A stretch of DNA of 64,000 nucleotides, taken from the NCBI RefSeq assembly GCF_005146945.1, contig NZ_SWMS01000001.1, forward strand, positions 741,953-805,952. Direction: 5' to 3'. The DNA comes from Prauserella endophytica (GTDB lineage: Bacteria > Actinomycetota > Actinomycetes > Mycobacteriales > Pseudonocardiaceae). The position numbers and the translations under genes were made by a program. Positions 22,866 to 30,689 of the stretch are shown here, in pieces (position 1 is the stretch's first letter; every line of letters starts with the position of its first letter). The notes beneath the pieces are model-generated. The model worked only from the letters and a program-made list of their open reading frames with translations, was not told the origin of the DNA and did no database searches.

Positions 22866-23312
22866 TCACGTCTCAGGGTTCGGCGGCCGCTCCAGCAGGG
22901 TCGAGAGCACCACGGTGGACACGGTGCGGTCGATGATCTCCAACCCGCGTAGTCGCTCCAACGCGGATTCGAGGTGGTGAATGTCGGCTGCCCGCAAGTG
23001 CACGATCGCATCGGCTGCTCCGGACACAGTGTAGGCCGCAACGACCTCGGGCAGTGGTTCGAGGTGCGTGCGGATCCTGGCAGGTGAGACGTTGCCCTGG
23101 CAGTGGACCTCCACGAACGCCTCGGTGCCCCAGCCGAGCGCCTCGGGATCCACCACCGCCGTGAAGCCGCGCAGTACGCCCGTGTCGACCAGCCGGTCGA
23201 CCCGGCGTTTCACCGCGGGAGCCGACAGCCCCACCACCTTGCCGATCTCCGCGTAGCTCGACCGCGCATTGGAGACAAGGCACGAAACGATTCGCTGATC
23301 CAACGTGTTCAT
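22866..23312 (-). CDS. Lrp/AsnC family transcriptional regulator
   Basis: This is a 148-aa regulator with an N-terminal winged helix (LDQRIVSCLVSNARSSYAEIGKVVGLSAP, then VKRRVDRLVDTGVLRGF) and a C-terminal ligand-sensing RAM domain (residues about 65-140, AIVHLRAADIHHLESALERL). The start MNTLDQ at 23312 fits the family; in-frame upstream ATGs would add an atypical leader. It is divergent from the dimethylargininase-like gene, with 73 bases between the starts, so it very likely controls that gene and itself, sensing an amino acid such as arginine or ornithine (inference). Confidence 0.9.
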   Translation of the reverse strand: MNTLDQRIVSCLVSNARSSYAEIGKVVGLSAPAVKRRVDRLVDTGVLRGFTAVVDPEALGWGTEAFVEVHCQGNVSPARIRTHLEPLPEVVAAYTVSGAADAIVHLRAADIHHLESALERLRGLEIIDRTVSTVVLSTLLERPPNPET

Positions 23313-23336
23313 GCGCAACATTCTGCACATATACGC

Positions 23337-23354
23337 GCAATCAACATCGATTGC
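23337..23354. promoter_or_regulatory. candidate Lrp/AsnC operator (GCAATC-N6-GATTGC)
   Basis: A perfect inverted repeat of six-base arms, GCAATC and GATTGC, separated by six bases, lies between the divergent starts of the Lrp-type regulator and the dimethylargininase-like gene. Further TTGCGC half-sites on the minus strand lie at 23312-23317 and 23335-23340. The spacing and location fit autoregulation plus control of the divergent gene. Confidence 0.5.
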
Positions 23355-23385
23355 TTGCGGGTTCGGGCGAGCATACATTCGAATC

Positions 23386-24234
23386 ATGACGGAAGCCCCG
23401 CCGCTGCCCGTGCGTGTCCCGACGCCTCGCCACTACCTGATGTGCCCGCCGCGGTACTTCGCCGTCGAGTACGCGATCAACCCGTGGATGGACCCGAGCA
23501 TGCCCGTCGACGTCGACCGCGCGCTCGCGCAGTGGACGGAGCTGCGGGACACCTACCGCAGGCTCGGGCACACCGTCGACGAGGTGCCGCCGGAGCCGGG
23601 GCTGCCCGACATGGTGTTCGCCGCCAACTCGGGCACCGTGATCGACGGACGCGTGCTCGGCGCGCGGTTCCGTGCGCCGCAGCGGGCCGCTGAGGCCGAG
23701 CACTTCCGCCGCTGGTTCGTGGAGCACGGCTACCGCGACGTGACGATGCCGAGGCAGGTCAACGAGGCCGAGGGTGACTTCGCCTGGACGGGCAGGCTGC
23801 TGCTCGCGGGCACGGGGTTCCGCACCGACCCCGCGGCGCACGCGGAGGCGCAGGAAACGCTGGGCGTTCCGGTGGTGTCGCTAAGGCTCACCGACCCGCG
23901 CTACTACCACCTGGACACGGCGTTGTTCGTGCTCAGCGAGGCCACCGAGGCGGCGCCCGCGCGCGTGGCGTACTACCCCGGGGCGTTCTCGCGCGGCTCC
24001 CGCCGAGTGCTGGAGCGGCTGTTCCCCGACGCCGTGCTCGCGACGGCGGCCGACGCCGCGTGCTTCGGGCTCAACGCGGTGTCCGACGGCCGCAACGTGG
24101 TGCTGCCGGTCGAGGCGACGGCGCTGGCCGACCGGCTCGCCGCGCTGGGCTACGAGCCGGTGTTCGTCGACATCTCGGAGCTGCGCAAGGCCGGCGGCGG
24201 CCCGAAGTGCTGCACGCTGGAGCTCCGCAAGTAA
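23386..24234 (+). CDS. dimethylargininase-like guanidino-modifying hydrolase
   Basis: This is a 282-aa member of the amidinotransferase/arginine-deiminase superfamily, closest in pattern to N(G),N(G)-dimethylarginine dimethylaminohydrolase (citrulline plus dimethylamine from dimethylarginine). Visible active-site elements are FAANSG near residue 83, an acidic EGDF, the catalytic His175 in YYHLDTAL, and the nucleophile Cys275 in GPKCCTLELR at the very C-terminus. Related neighbourhoods usually pair it with ornithine aminotransferase, which is absent here. It could equally act in arginine catabolism. The divergent Lrp-type gene is the likely regulator. Confidence 0.82.
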   Translation: MTEAPPLPVRVPTPRHYLMCPPRYFAVEYAINPWMDPSMPVDVDRALAQWTELRDTYRRLGHTVDEVPPEPGLPDMVFAANSGTVIDGRVLGARFRAPQRAAEAEHFRRWFVEHGYRDVTMPRQVNEAEGDFAWTGRLLLAGTGFRTDPAAHAEAQETLGVPVVSLRLTDPRYYHLDTALFVLSEATEAAPARVAYYPGAFSRGSRRVLERLFPDAVLATAADAACFGLNAVSDGRNVVLPVEATALADRLAALGYEPVFVDISELRKAGGGPKCCTLELRK

Positions 24235-24247
24235 CCCGTCACCCCGA

Positions 24248-24304
24248 CCGCAGTGAAGGCCACCTTCACTGCGTTGAACGCAGGCATGGTGGCCTTCACT
24301 GCGG
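24248..24304. repeat. 57-bp interspersed palindrome that supplies a gene's stop codon
   Basis: Arms CCGCAGTGAAGGCCACC (24248-24264) and the inverted copy (24288-24304) enclose a 23-base centre with GCGTTGAACGC. It shares the AAGGCCACC core with the 51-bp elements but has different outer arms (GCAGTG), like the copy at the right edge of the window. The TGA stop of the minus-strand permease gene lies within the right arm (24296-24298), so the last residues of that protein are encoded by the element. Confidence 0.88.
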
Positions 24305-25174
24305 TTGGCGGAGCCGGGTGAGGCGTCTGGTGAGCAGGCCTTTGCGCGGGGCGAAGAGGAGGGCCAGCAGGAAGAGGGCTCCCGCGGTGAGTCCGATGGT
24401 GCCCGGGATGGACGTGTCGAACGTGACCGCGGCGCGCTGGCCTCCGAACGCGCTGAGCCAGCCGACCGCCACGGCGACCACGAGCATCGTGCCGACGCGC
24501 CGCACCAGCAGCCGTGCCGTGGACGCCGGCATCACGAAGAACGTGATCACCAGGATCGCGCCGACGCTGTCGAAGGCCACCACCGCGAGCCCCGCCACGG
24601 CCACCAGCAGCACCTGGTTCACCAGCCGCCCGCGCAGGCCGCCCAGTTCGGCGAAGTCCGGGTCGAACGTGCTCGCCTGCAGCGGCCGCCACAGCAGGGT
24701 CACGAGGAGCACCGTCGCGAGCGTCGCGCCGCCGGTGATCACCAGCGAGCGGGGCACGTCGGCGCCGGCGATCTCGATCGTGCGCAGCGGCGCGAACGTC
24801 ACGTCGCCGAAGATCGCCGAGTCGAGGTCGATGTGCGCGCCCGAGGCGAACCGGCTGATCAGCAGGATTCCCATCGAGAACAGGGCGGGGAAGACGAGTG
24901 CGAGTGCCGCGTCGGAGCCGACGATGCCGGTGCGCCGAAGCCAGTCGAACCCGGCCACGCAGGCGACGCCGAACGCCGTCGCGCCGAGCACGGTCGCGAG
25001 CGACGCGCGCTCGCCGGTCAGCAGGAAGATCAGCACGATTCCCGGCAGCACCGCGTGGCTCACCGCGTCGGGTAGCAGCGCCTGCCGCCGCAGCACGAGA
25101 AAGCTGCCGAGCAGCGCACAGGCCGTGGAGAGCAGCCCCGTGATCACGACGATCATGACGTCATCGGGCGACAC
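24296..25174 (-). CDS. metal ABC transporter permease (TroD/ZnuB type)
   Basis: This is an integral membrane permease of a Mn/Zn/Fe importer, 292 aa with about eight to nine membrane segments. The family motif LRRQALLPDAVSHAVLPGI is near the N-terminus. The start is GTG 25174, and the gene overlaps the preceding permease by 14 bases. The stop codon and final residues come from the palindromic element at 24248-24304, so the original C-terminus may have been truncated or replaced. It pairs with the other permease as a heterodimer. Confidence 0.9.
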   Translation of the reverse strand: MSPDDVMIVVITGLLSTACALLGSFLVLRRQALLPDAVSHAVLPGIVLIFLLTGERASLATVLGATAFGVACVAGFDWLRRTGIVGSDAALALVFPALFSMGILLISRFASGAHIDLDSAIFGDVTFAPLRTIEIAGADVPRSLVITGGATLATVLLVTLLWRPLQASTFDPDFAELGGLRGRLVNQVLLVAVAGLAVVAFDSVGAILVITFFVMPASTARLLVRRVGTMLVVAVAVGWLSAFGGQRAAVTFDTSIPGTIGLTAGALFLLALLFAPRKGLLTRRLTRLRQPQ

Positions 25175-26048
25175 GGGTCCTCCTCCGCCTCATCCTCGCG
25201 ACGATGCCCCTGCGCGGCGCGAACGTCACCGACAGCACCGCGACGGCGGTCGCCAGCAGCACGATCACCGGCCCCGCCGGGAGTTCCGCGCGTCCGGACA
25301 GGACCCCGCCGACCGCACCGCACGCTGCGCCCACCGCGCCGGAGAGTGGCACGAGCGTGGAGAGCCGCTTGGTGAGCTGTCGCGCCGTCACCACCGGGGC
25401 CACGAGCAGCGCCACCATCAGGATCGCGCCGACCGTGCGCACTCCGAGCACCACGGCGAGGGCGAGCAGGCCGGTGCTCGCGGCGTCGACCGCCCACGTC
25501 GGCACCCCGGCGACCGACGTGAACCCGGGGTCGAACGTCGCGGAGCGCACCAGCCGGAAGCCCACCAGCAGCACGGCGAGCGCCGCCGCGCCGAGCGCGA
25601 GCGCGAGCACGATGTCGCGTTCGGTGAGGCCCGCGGCCTGGCCGAGCAGGTAGGAGTTGAGCCCGGCCTGCTCGCTGTTGCCGCTGCCCGCGATGTGGGT
25701 CAGCAGCACGATGCCGAGCGTCAGCGACACCGAGAGCACCACGCCGATCGCGGCGTCGGGCCGCAGCCGGCCCGTGCGTTCCAGCGCGATCATCGCGAAC
25801 GCCGCGAGCGCGGCGGAGATCGTGGCGCCGAGCAGCAGCACCTCGGGCACCTTCGCGCCCGTGACCAGGAACGCGACCGCGACACCCGCGAGCGTGCCGT
25901 GGCTCATGGCGTCGCCGAACATGCTGCGCTGGCGCAGCACCGCGAGCGGACCGAGCGCGCCGGCGACGAACCCGACCACGGCGGTGCCGACCACCACCAC
26001 CGCGTCGGGGTAGGACAGCGGGAGCGCGTCGAGGAGCCAGCCGATCAT
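25161..26048 (-). CDS. metal ABC transporter permease (TroC type)
   Basis: This is the second permease of the importer, 295 aa with about eight membrane segments and the motif LRQRSMFGDAMSHGTLAGV. The ATG at 26048 overlaps the end of the ATPase gene (its stop is at 26045-26047), so translation is coupled. The C-terminus is strongly basic. A longer open frame upstream is a shadow of the ATPase gene. Confidence 0.92.
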   Translation of the reverse strand: MIGWLLDALPLSYPDAVVVVGTAVVGFVAGALGPLAVLRQRSMFGDAMSHGTLAGVAVAFLVTGAKVPEVLLLGATISAALAAFAMIALERTGRLRPDAAIGVVLSVSLTLGIVLLTHIAGSGNSEQAGLNSYLLGQAAGLTERDIVLALALGAAALAVLLVGFRLVRSATFDPGFTSVAGVPTWAVDAASTGLLALAVVLGVRTVGAILMVALLVAPVVTARQLTKRLSTLVPLSGAVGAACGAVGGVLSGRAELPAGPVIVLLATAVAVLSVTFAPRRGIVARMRRRRTRVAR

Positions 26049-26794
26049 CGGTTCAGCGCCAGCGGGGCCATGCCGTAAGCGCGCTCCAGGTGCTCTGCGG
26101 TGAGTACGTCCGCCGGCGCGCCCGCGGCGATCACGGTGCCCGCGAGCAGCACGGCGTGGTCGAACCGGTCGAGCACGGTGCGCAGGTCGTGGTGCACGGC
26201 GATCACGGACCGGCCGTTCTCGCACAGCGACGTGAGCACCTCAAGCAGCGCCGACTCCGTGCGCGCGTCGACGGCCGTGAACGGCTCGTCGAGAATGATC
26301 AAATCCGCGCCCTGCGCGAGCGCGCGGGCGAGGAAGACCCGCTGCCGCTGCCCTCCGGACAGCTCGTCGATGGGGCTGTCGGCGAGGTCGGCTACGTTCA
26401 CCTGCTCCATCGCGGCGGCCACCAGCTCGTCGTCGTGGCGGGTGAGCCTGCGCAACCAGCCCCGGTGCGGGTAGCGGCCCATCTCCACCACCTGGACGGC
26501 GGTGATGGGGAAGTCCTGCGCGACGCTGTCCTGCTGCGGCACGTACGCGACCCGGCGGCGGACGCGCCGCAGCGGTTCGCCGAGCAGCGCGACGTGCCCG
26601 CGCACCGACGGCACGAGCCCCAGCGCGGCCTTGACCATCGTCGACTTGCCGGCGCCGTTGGGGCCGACGACGGCGGACAGCGTGGCGGGAGGGATCTCCA
26701 CGCTGACGCCGTCGAGCACGGTGCGTCCGCCGTAGGAGGCGCTCACCTCGTGCAGTGCCAGCGCGGACGGTGGCCGCACCACGGTCGTTGTCAT
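26045..26794 (-). CDS. metal ABC transporter ATP-binding protein (TroB type)
   Basis: This is the ATPase that powers the importer, 249 aa. It has the Walker A motif GPNGAGKST, the Q-loop region YVPQQ, the signature LSGGQRQR, the Walker B motif LIILDEP and the switch His in VHHDL. The start at 26794 overlaps the stop of the substrate-binding protein gene. It is third in biological order within the left-facing operon binding protein - ATPase - two permeases if the regulatory palindrome is counted as the first element. Confidence 0.94.
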   Translation of the reverse strand: MTTTVVRPPSALALHEVSASYGGRTVLDGVSVEIPPATLSAVVGPNGAGKSTMVKAALGLVPSVRGHVALLGEPLRRVRRRVAYVPQQDSVAQDFPITAVQVVEMGRYPHRGWLRRLTRHDDELVAAAMEQVNVADLADSPIDELSGGQRQRVFLARALAQGADLIILDEPFTAVDARTESALLEVLTSLCENGRSVIAVHHDLRTVLDRFDHAVLLAGTVIAAGAPADVLTAEHLERAYGMAPLALNR

Positions 26795-27789
26795 CGCAGT
26801 CCCTCCACGAGCGTCTCGGCGTTGGCGCGCACCATGCCGAGGTAGGTGCCCTCGGGGGTGCCGTCGGCGCCGGCGGCGTCGGAGAACAGCTCGCCGCCGA
26901 TCCGGATGTCGCTGCCTTGCCTGCGGGCCGCCGCGAGCACCGAGTCGAGCGTCTGTCTCGGCACGCTCGACTCGACGAACACCGAGCGCACCCCGCTCGA
27001 GGCGATGTCGGCGGCGACGCGCGAGATGTCGGCCGTGGTCGCCTCCTGCTGCGTGGAGATCCCCTGGATCGCGACGACTTCCATGCCGAATGCCCTCCCG
27101 AAGTAGCGGAACGCGTCGTGCGAGGTGACGAGCTGCCGGTGCGCCGGCGGGATCCGCTCGATCATCCTGTGCACCTGCGCGGCCATCGCGAGCACGTCGG
27201 CGCGGTAGGCGGCGCCGTTGCGGCGGTAGTCCACGGCGTGCTCGGGGTCGAGCTTCGCGAGCTCGTCGGTGACGGAGTCGACCACGTGGACCCACAGGTA
27301 CGGGTCGAACCAGACGTGCGGGTCGTGCTCCTCCTCCGGGGCCGCGCCTGCCGGAGGGGAGAGCAGCTTCTCCTTGGGAATGGCCTCGCCCGCGAAGAGC
27401 ACCGGTTTGGTCCTGGCGATCTCGTCCAACGTCTGTTGCAGCGACCCTTCGAGGTAGAGCCCGACGGCGACCACCGCGTCCGCCTCGCGCATCTCGGTCA
27501 GGTCGCTCGCCTTGGCCTGGTACAGGTGGGGGTCGACCCCGGGGCCCATGAGCCGCACGGTCTCGACGTGCTCGCCGCCGATGCGGCGCACGGTGTCGTC
27601 GAGGAAGTTCGTGGTGGTGACCAGGCGCAGGCCCTCGTGCGCGGGATCGGCGCCCGGCTGCATGGCGTAGCCGACGGCGCAGGAGAGGGCCAGCACGAAC
27701 ACGGCCGCGAGCGCGACGAGCAGCCGCGCGTCGCGCCTGCGCGCGTGCCGCCTGCGGCGCGCGCTCTCACTGATCCGCTCGGTGTCCAT
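26791..27789 (-). CDS. TroA-like metal-binding lipoprotein of Mn/Zn/Fe importer
   Basis: This is a 332-aa substrate-binding protein of cluster A-I. An Arg-rich start and one hydrophobic segment end in a weak lipobox (LALSC, Cys37). Metal ligands can be read as His in DPHLYQ, His in DPHVWFD, His in SHDAFRYFG and an acid in FVESSVP. The SHDAFRYFG ... QGISTQQEAT pattern is TroA-like, a type that binds Zn or Mn. The ATG at 27789 has GGGAAGGG upstream; a TTG at 27801 is less likely. The 22-bp palindrome just upstream argues for repression by a DtxR-family regulator. Confidence 0.9.
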   Translation of the reverse strand: MDTERISESARRRRHARRRDARLLVALAAVFVLALSCAVGYAMQPGADPAHEGLRLVTTTNFLDDTVRRIGGEHVETVRLMGPGVDPHLYQAKASDLTEMREADAVVAVGLYLEGSLQQTLDEIARTKPVLFAGEAIPKEKLLSPPAGAAPEEEHDPHVWFDPYLWVHVVDSVTDELAKLDPEHAVDYRRNGAAYRADVLAMAAQVHRMIERIPPAHRQLVTSHDAFRYFGRAFGMEVVAIQGISTQQEATTADISRVAADIASSGVRSVFVESSVPRQTLDSVLAAARRQGSDIRIGGELFSDAAGADGTPEGTYLGMVRANAETLVEGLR

Positions 27790-27799
27790 CGCCCTTCCC

Positions 27800-27821
27800 A
27801 AAGTTCGGTATGCCGAACTTT
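27800..27821. promoter_or_regulatory. 22-bp perfect palindrome, candidate DtxR/MntR-type operator
   Basis: AAAGTTCGG-TATG-CCGAACTTT is a perfect inverted repeat with nine-base arms. It starts 11 bases before the start codon of the TroA-like gene and precedes its ribosome-binding site. Metal importers of this class are normally repressed by metal-loaded TroR/MntR proteins that bind such palindromes, so this is the likely operator. The regulator gene is not in the window. Confidence 0.7.
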
Positions 27822-27942
27822 AGCGTACGCCGCGTCGAAGACAACCATGGCGGCGAATGTCTCACAGTCATTCCCCGTTTTCGGAAATGCGGAAACGAGA
27901 CAGGTCTCATTTGGGAATCGCATTGCCGCGCTGTCCGAATTC

Positions 27943-27955
27943 GCTGTAACAACGG
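27943..27955 (+). promoter_or_regulatory. GTAAC-type motif upstream of the sugar operon
   Basis: GCTGTAACAACGG lies 57 bases before the start of the first sugar-operon gene, inside the 191-bp region shared with the metal-transport operon. It resembles the GCGTAACG boxes at 38079, 43091, 49826 and 63804, though the flanks differ. The same gap also has a GAGAC-AG-GTCTC inverted repeat (27897-27908). Confidence 0.3.
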
Positions 27956-28012
27956 CCTACTGGCCCGCGAATCAGGCTTTGCACGGACACCGCGCGCCAA
28001 GGAGCCAAGTAG

Positions 28013-29248
28013 ATGACAACATGCCGATTGTGCGGCTCCGCGAGCATGGCAGGTGTCGTGGACCTCGGGGCGACGCCGCCGTGTGAGCGGTTTCTGACGC
28101 GGGACCAGCTCGACGAACCGGAAGTCACGTATCCGCTGCACCTGCGCGTCTGCACCGAATGCTGGCTCGCGCAGATCCCGCCGCTCATCACGCCGGAGGA
28201 CACGTTCACGGAGTACGCCTACTTCTCGTCGTACTCCCAGTCCTGGGTGGATCACGCGCGCCGCTTCGTGGAGAGCGCCGTCGAGCGTGCCTCGCTGGAC
28301 GAGAACTCCTTCGTCGTCGAGGTCGCCAGCAACGACGGGTACCTGTTGCAGCACGTGGTGTCACGGTCGATGCGCTGTCTCGGGATCGAGCCCTCGGTGA
28401 ACGTCGGCCAGGCCGCCCGCGACAAGGGAGTCCCAACGCTCACGGCATTCCTCGGCCCAGAGACGGGAGCGCAGGCCCGCGCCGAGCACGGACCCGCGAA
28501 CCTGGTGGTGGCCAACAACGTCTACGCGCACATCCCCGACGTCGCCGGCTTCACCCACGGCCTGCGCGCGCTGGTGGCCGACGACGGCTGGGTGTCGATC
28601 GAGGTGCAGCATCTGCTGACGCTGATCCAGAAGGTGCAGTACGACACGATCTACCACGAGCATTTCCAGTACTACACCGTGGAGTCGGCGCGAAGGGCGC
28701 TCGCGGTGGGCGGTTTGTCCGTTGTGGACGTCGAGCTGCTGCCGACCCACGGCGGTTCCATCCGGCTCTGGGCACGACCGGTCGAGGTCGCGGGCGAACC
28801 GAGCTCGCGCATGGTCGATGTCCTCGCGCGCGAGAAGGCCGCCGGCCTGCACGAGCTGAGCGGCTACACCGCGTTCGCCGCCGAGGTGGACCGCGTGCGG
28901 CTGGACCTGCTGCGGTTCCTCACCGAGGCCGCCGCGAACGGCAGGACCGTGGTGGGCTACGGCGCGCCCGGCAAGGGCAACACGCTGCTGAACCACTGCG
29001 GCATCCGGCCGGACCTGCTCGCGTACACGGTGGATCGCAACCCCTACAAGCACGGCCGGTACACGCCGGGCACGCGGATCCCCATCCTGCCGCCCGAGCA
29101 GATCGCACTCGACCGGCCCGATTACGTGCTCGTGCTCCCGTGGAACCTCAGGGAAGAGCTCACGGAGCAGTTGTCCTATGTAGACGAGTGGGGCGGACGG
29201 CTGGTGTTCCCGATCCCACGACTGGAGATCGTCGAGGTGACATCGTGA
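28013..29248 (+). CDS. NDP-sugar C-methyltransferase-like SAM enzyme
   Basis: This is a 411-aa three-domain methyltransferase of the NovU/TylC3 type. An N-terminal zinc-ribbon-like domain (CRLCG at 4-8, then CTEC near residue 47) precedes a SAM-binding Rossmann domain (VVEVASNDGYLLQH, residues about 101-114) and a C-terminal domain with VGYGAPGKGNTLLNHCG. Such enzymes methylate a carbon of 4-keto nucleotide sugars. It is the first gene of a right-facing, tightly coupled sugar operon. Its TGA overlaps the GTG of the nucleotidylyltransferase. Confidence 0.85.
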   Translation: MTTCRLCGSASMAGVVDLGATPPCERFLTRDQLDEPEVTYPLHLRVCTECWLAQIPPLITPEDTFTEYAYFSSYSQSWVDHARRFVESAVERASLDENSFVVEVASNDGYLLQHVVSRSMRCLGIEPSVNVGQAARDKGVPTLTAFLGPETGAQARAEHGPANLVVANNVYAHIPDVAGFTHGLRALVADDGWVSIEVQHLLTLIQKVQYDTIYHEHFQYYTVESARRALAVGGLSVVDVELLPTHGGSIRLWARPVEVAGEPSSRMVDVLAREKAAGLHELSGYTAFAAEVDRVRLDLLRFLTEAAANGRTVVGYGAPGKGNTLLNHCGIRPDLLAYTVDRNPYKHGRYTPGTRIPILPPEQIALDRPDYVLVLPWNLREELTEQLSYVDEWGGRLVFPIPRLEIVEVTS

Positions 29249-30042
29249 AGGTCGTTCTCTTCTGCGGCGGCTACGGCATGCGCATGCGCAACGGCACGGC
29301 CTCGGACGTGCCAAAGCCCATGCAGATGGTGGGCCCGCGCCCGCTGATCTGGCACGTGATGCGCTACTACGCGCACTTCGGGCACACCGAGTTCATCCTG
29401 TGTCTCGGCTACGGCGCCCACCACATCAAGGACTTCTTCCTCAACTACGAGGAGACCACGTCCAACGACTTCGTGTTGCGGGGCGGCAAGGCGGAGCTGC
29501 TCTCCACCGACATCTCGGAGTGGTCGATCACGTTCGTGCAGACGGGCATCGAGTCCGCTATCGGGGAGCGGCTGCGGCGAGTGCGCCACCACCTCGACGG
29601 TGACGAGATGTTCCTCGCCAACTACGCCGACGTGCTCACCGACGCGCCGCTGCCCGACATCATCGAGCGGTTCTCGGCCTCGGACGCGGGCGCTTCGATG
29701 ATGGTCGTGCCGCCGCAGTCGTCGTTCCACTGTGTGGAGATGGACGAGGGCGGCATGGTCGGCGCCATCACGGCGGTGAGCGAGATGCCGCTGTGGGAGA
29801 ACGGCGGGTACTTCGTGCTGCGCCAGGAGGTGTTCGACCACATCCCGCAGAACGGCGACCTCGTGGGCGACGGCTGCGCCGAGCTCGCCAAGCGGGGCAG
29901 GCTGCTCGCCTACCCGTACCGGGGCTTCTGGAAGCCGACCGACACGGTCAAGGAGCGGGCCGCGCTCGACGAGGCCTACGCCCGCGGCGAGCGCCCGTGG
30001 GCGCTCTGGGAGAACGAGCGAGAGGTCGCGAGGACGGCGTGA
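29245..30042 (+). CDS. sugar-1-phosphate nucleotidylyltransferase (glucose-1-phosphate cytidylyltransferase-like)
   Basis: This is a 265-aa enzyme that activates a sugar-1-phosphate with an NTP. It has the nucleotide-binding GGYGMRMRNGT at residues 8-18, VPKPMQMVG at about 22-30 and NYADVLTD in the middle. The architecture is that of RfbF-type CDP-glucose synthases. No CDP-glucose 4,6-dehydratase is present in the window, so the exact sugar and nucleotide are uncertain. The GTG start overlaps the upstream stop and its TGA overlaps the next GTG. Confidence 0.82.
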   Translation: MKVVLFCGGYGMRMRNGTASDVPKPMQMVGPRPLIWHVMRYYAHFGHTEFILCLGYGAHHIKDFFLNYEETTSNDFVLRGGKAELLSTDISEWSITFVQTGIESAIGERLRRVRHHLDGDEMFLANYADVLTDAPLPDIIERFSASDAGASMMVVPPQSSFHCVEMDEGGMVGAITAVSEMPLWENGGYFVLRQEVFDHIPQNGDLVGDGCAELAKRGRLLAYPYRGFWKPTDTVKERAALDEAYARGERPWALWENEREVARTA

Positions 30043-30686
30043 TCCGACTGCTCGCCGGCCGGCTCACGCGGGTCGTTGCGCTCGGCGCCCACTGTGACGA
30101 CATCGCGATCGGCGCCGGGGGCACGTTGCTGACCCTGTGCTCGGCGTGGCCGGGGGTGCGGGTCGACGCGCTCGTGCTCTCCGGCGGCGGCACCGACCGC
30201 GAGGACGAGGAGCGGGCCGCTCTGGCCGCGTTCTGCCAGGGCGCCGACGTGGACGTCACGGTCCTGAAGCTGCCCGACGGGCGGCTGCCCGCGCACTGGG
30301 ACGAGGCGAAGTCCGCGCTGGAGGAGCTGCGCAGGCGCACCGAACCGGAGCTGGTGATCGCGCCGAGCACCGGCGACGCGCACCAGGACCACCGAGGCCT
30401 CGCACAGCTCGTGCCCACGGTGTTCCGCGACCACCTCGCGCTCGGCTACGAGATCGTGAAATGGGACGGCGACCTCGGCACGCCGTCGGCCTACCAGCCG
30501 CTCTCGCGCGAGCTCGCGGAGAAAAAGGTGCGGTTGCTGCAACAGCACTACCCCTCCCAGCGACATCGTCCTTGGTATGACCGGGAGGCCTTCCTCGGGC
30601 TGGCCCGGATCCGCGGCATCGAGTGCGGACACCACTACGCCGAGGGCTTCTACACCCACAAGTTCACTCTTGCCCTGGAGGGCTGA
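30039..30686 (+). CDS. PIG-L family N-acetylglucosaminyl-type deacetylase
   Basis: This is a 215-aa zinc-dependent deacetylase of the LmbE/PIG-L family, acting on N-acyl amino sugars. The zinc motif AHCDDIAIGAGG (H-x-D-D) is at about residues 17-28, and the third-ligand region DAHQDHRGL is at about 112. Cluster context suggests that it deacetylates an acetamido sugar of the nucleotide-activated precursor or polymer. Coupled by a GTG overlap to the gene before; three bases separate it from the epimerase. Confidence 0.85.
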   Translation: MIRLLAGRLTRVVALGAHCDDIAIGAGGTLLTLCSAWPGVRVDALVLSGGGTDREDEERAALAAFCQGADVDVTVLKLPDGRLPAHWDEAKSALEELRRRTEPELVIAPSTGDAHQDHRGLAQLVPTVFRDHLALGYEIVKWDGDLGTPSAYQPLSRELAEKKVRLLQQHYPSQRHRPWYDREAFLGLARIRGIECGHHYAEGFYTHKFTLALEG

Positions 30687-30689
30687 GAC

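Noticed and set aside
24060..26078. A 672-codon plus-strand frame over the metal transporter permeases
   Set aside because: It runs antisense to two clear membrane permeases and across the palindromic element. Its translation is biased and has no domain.
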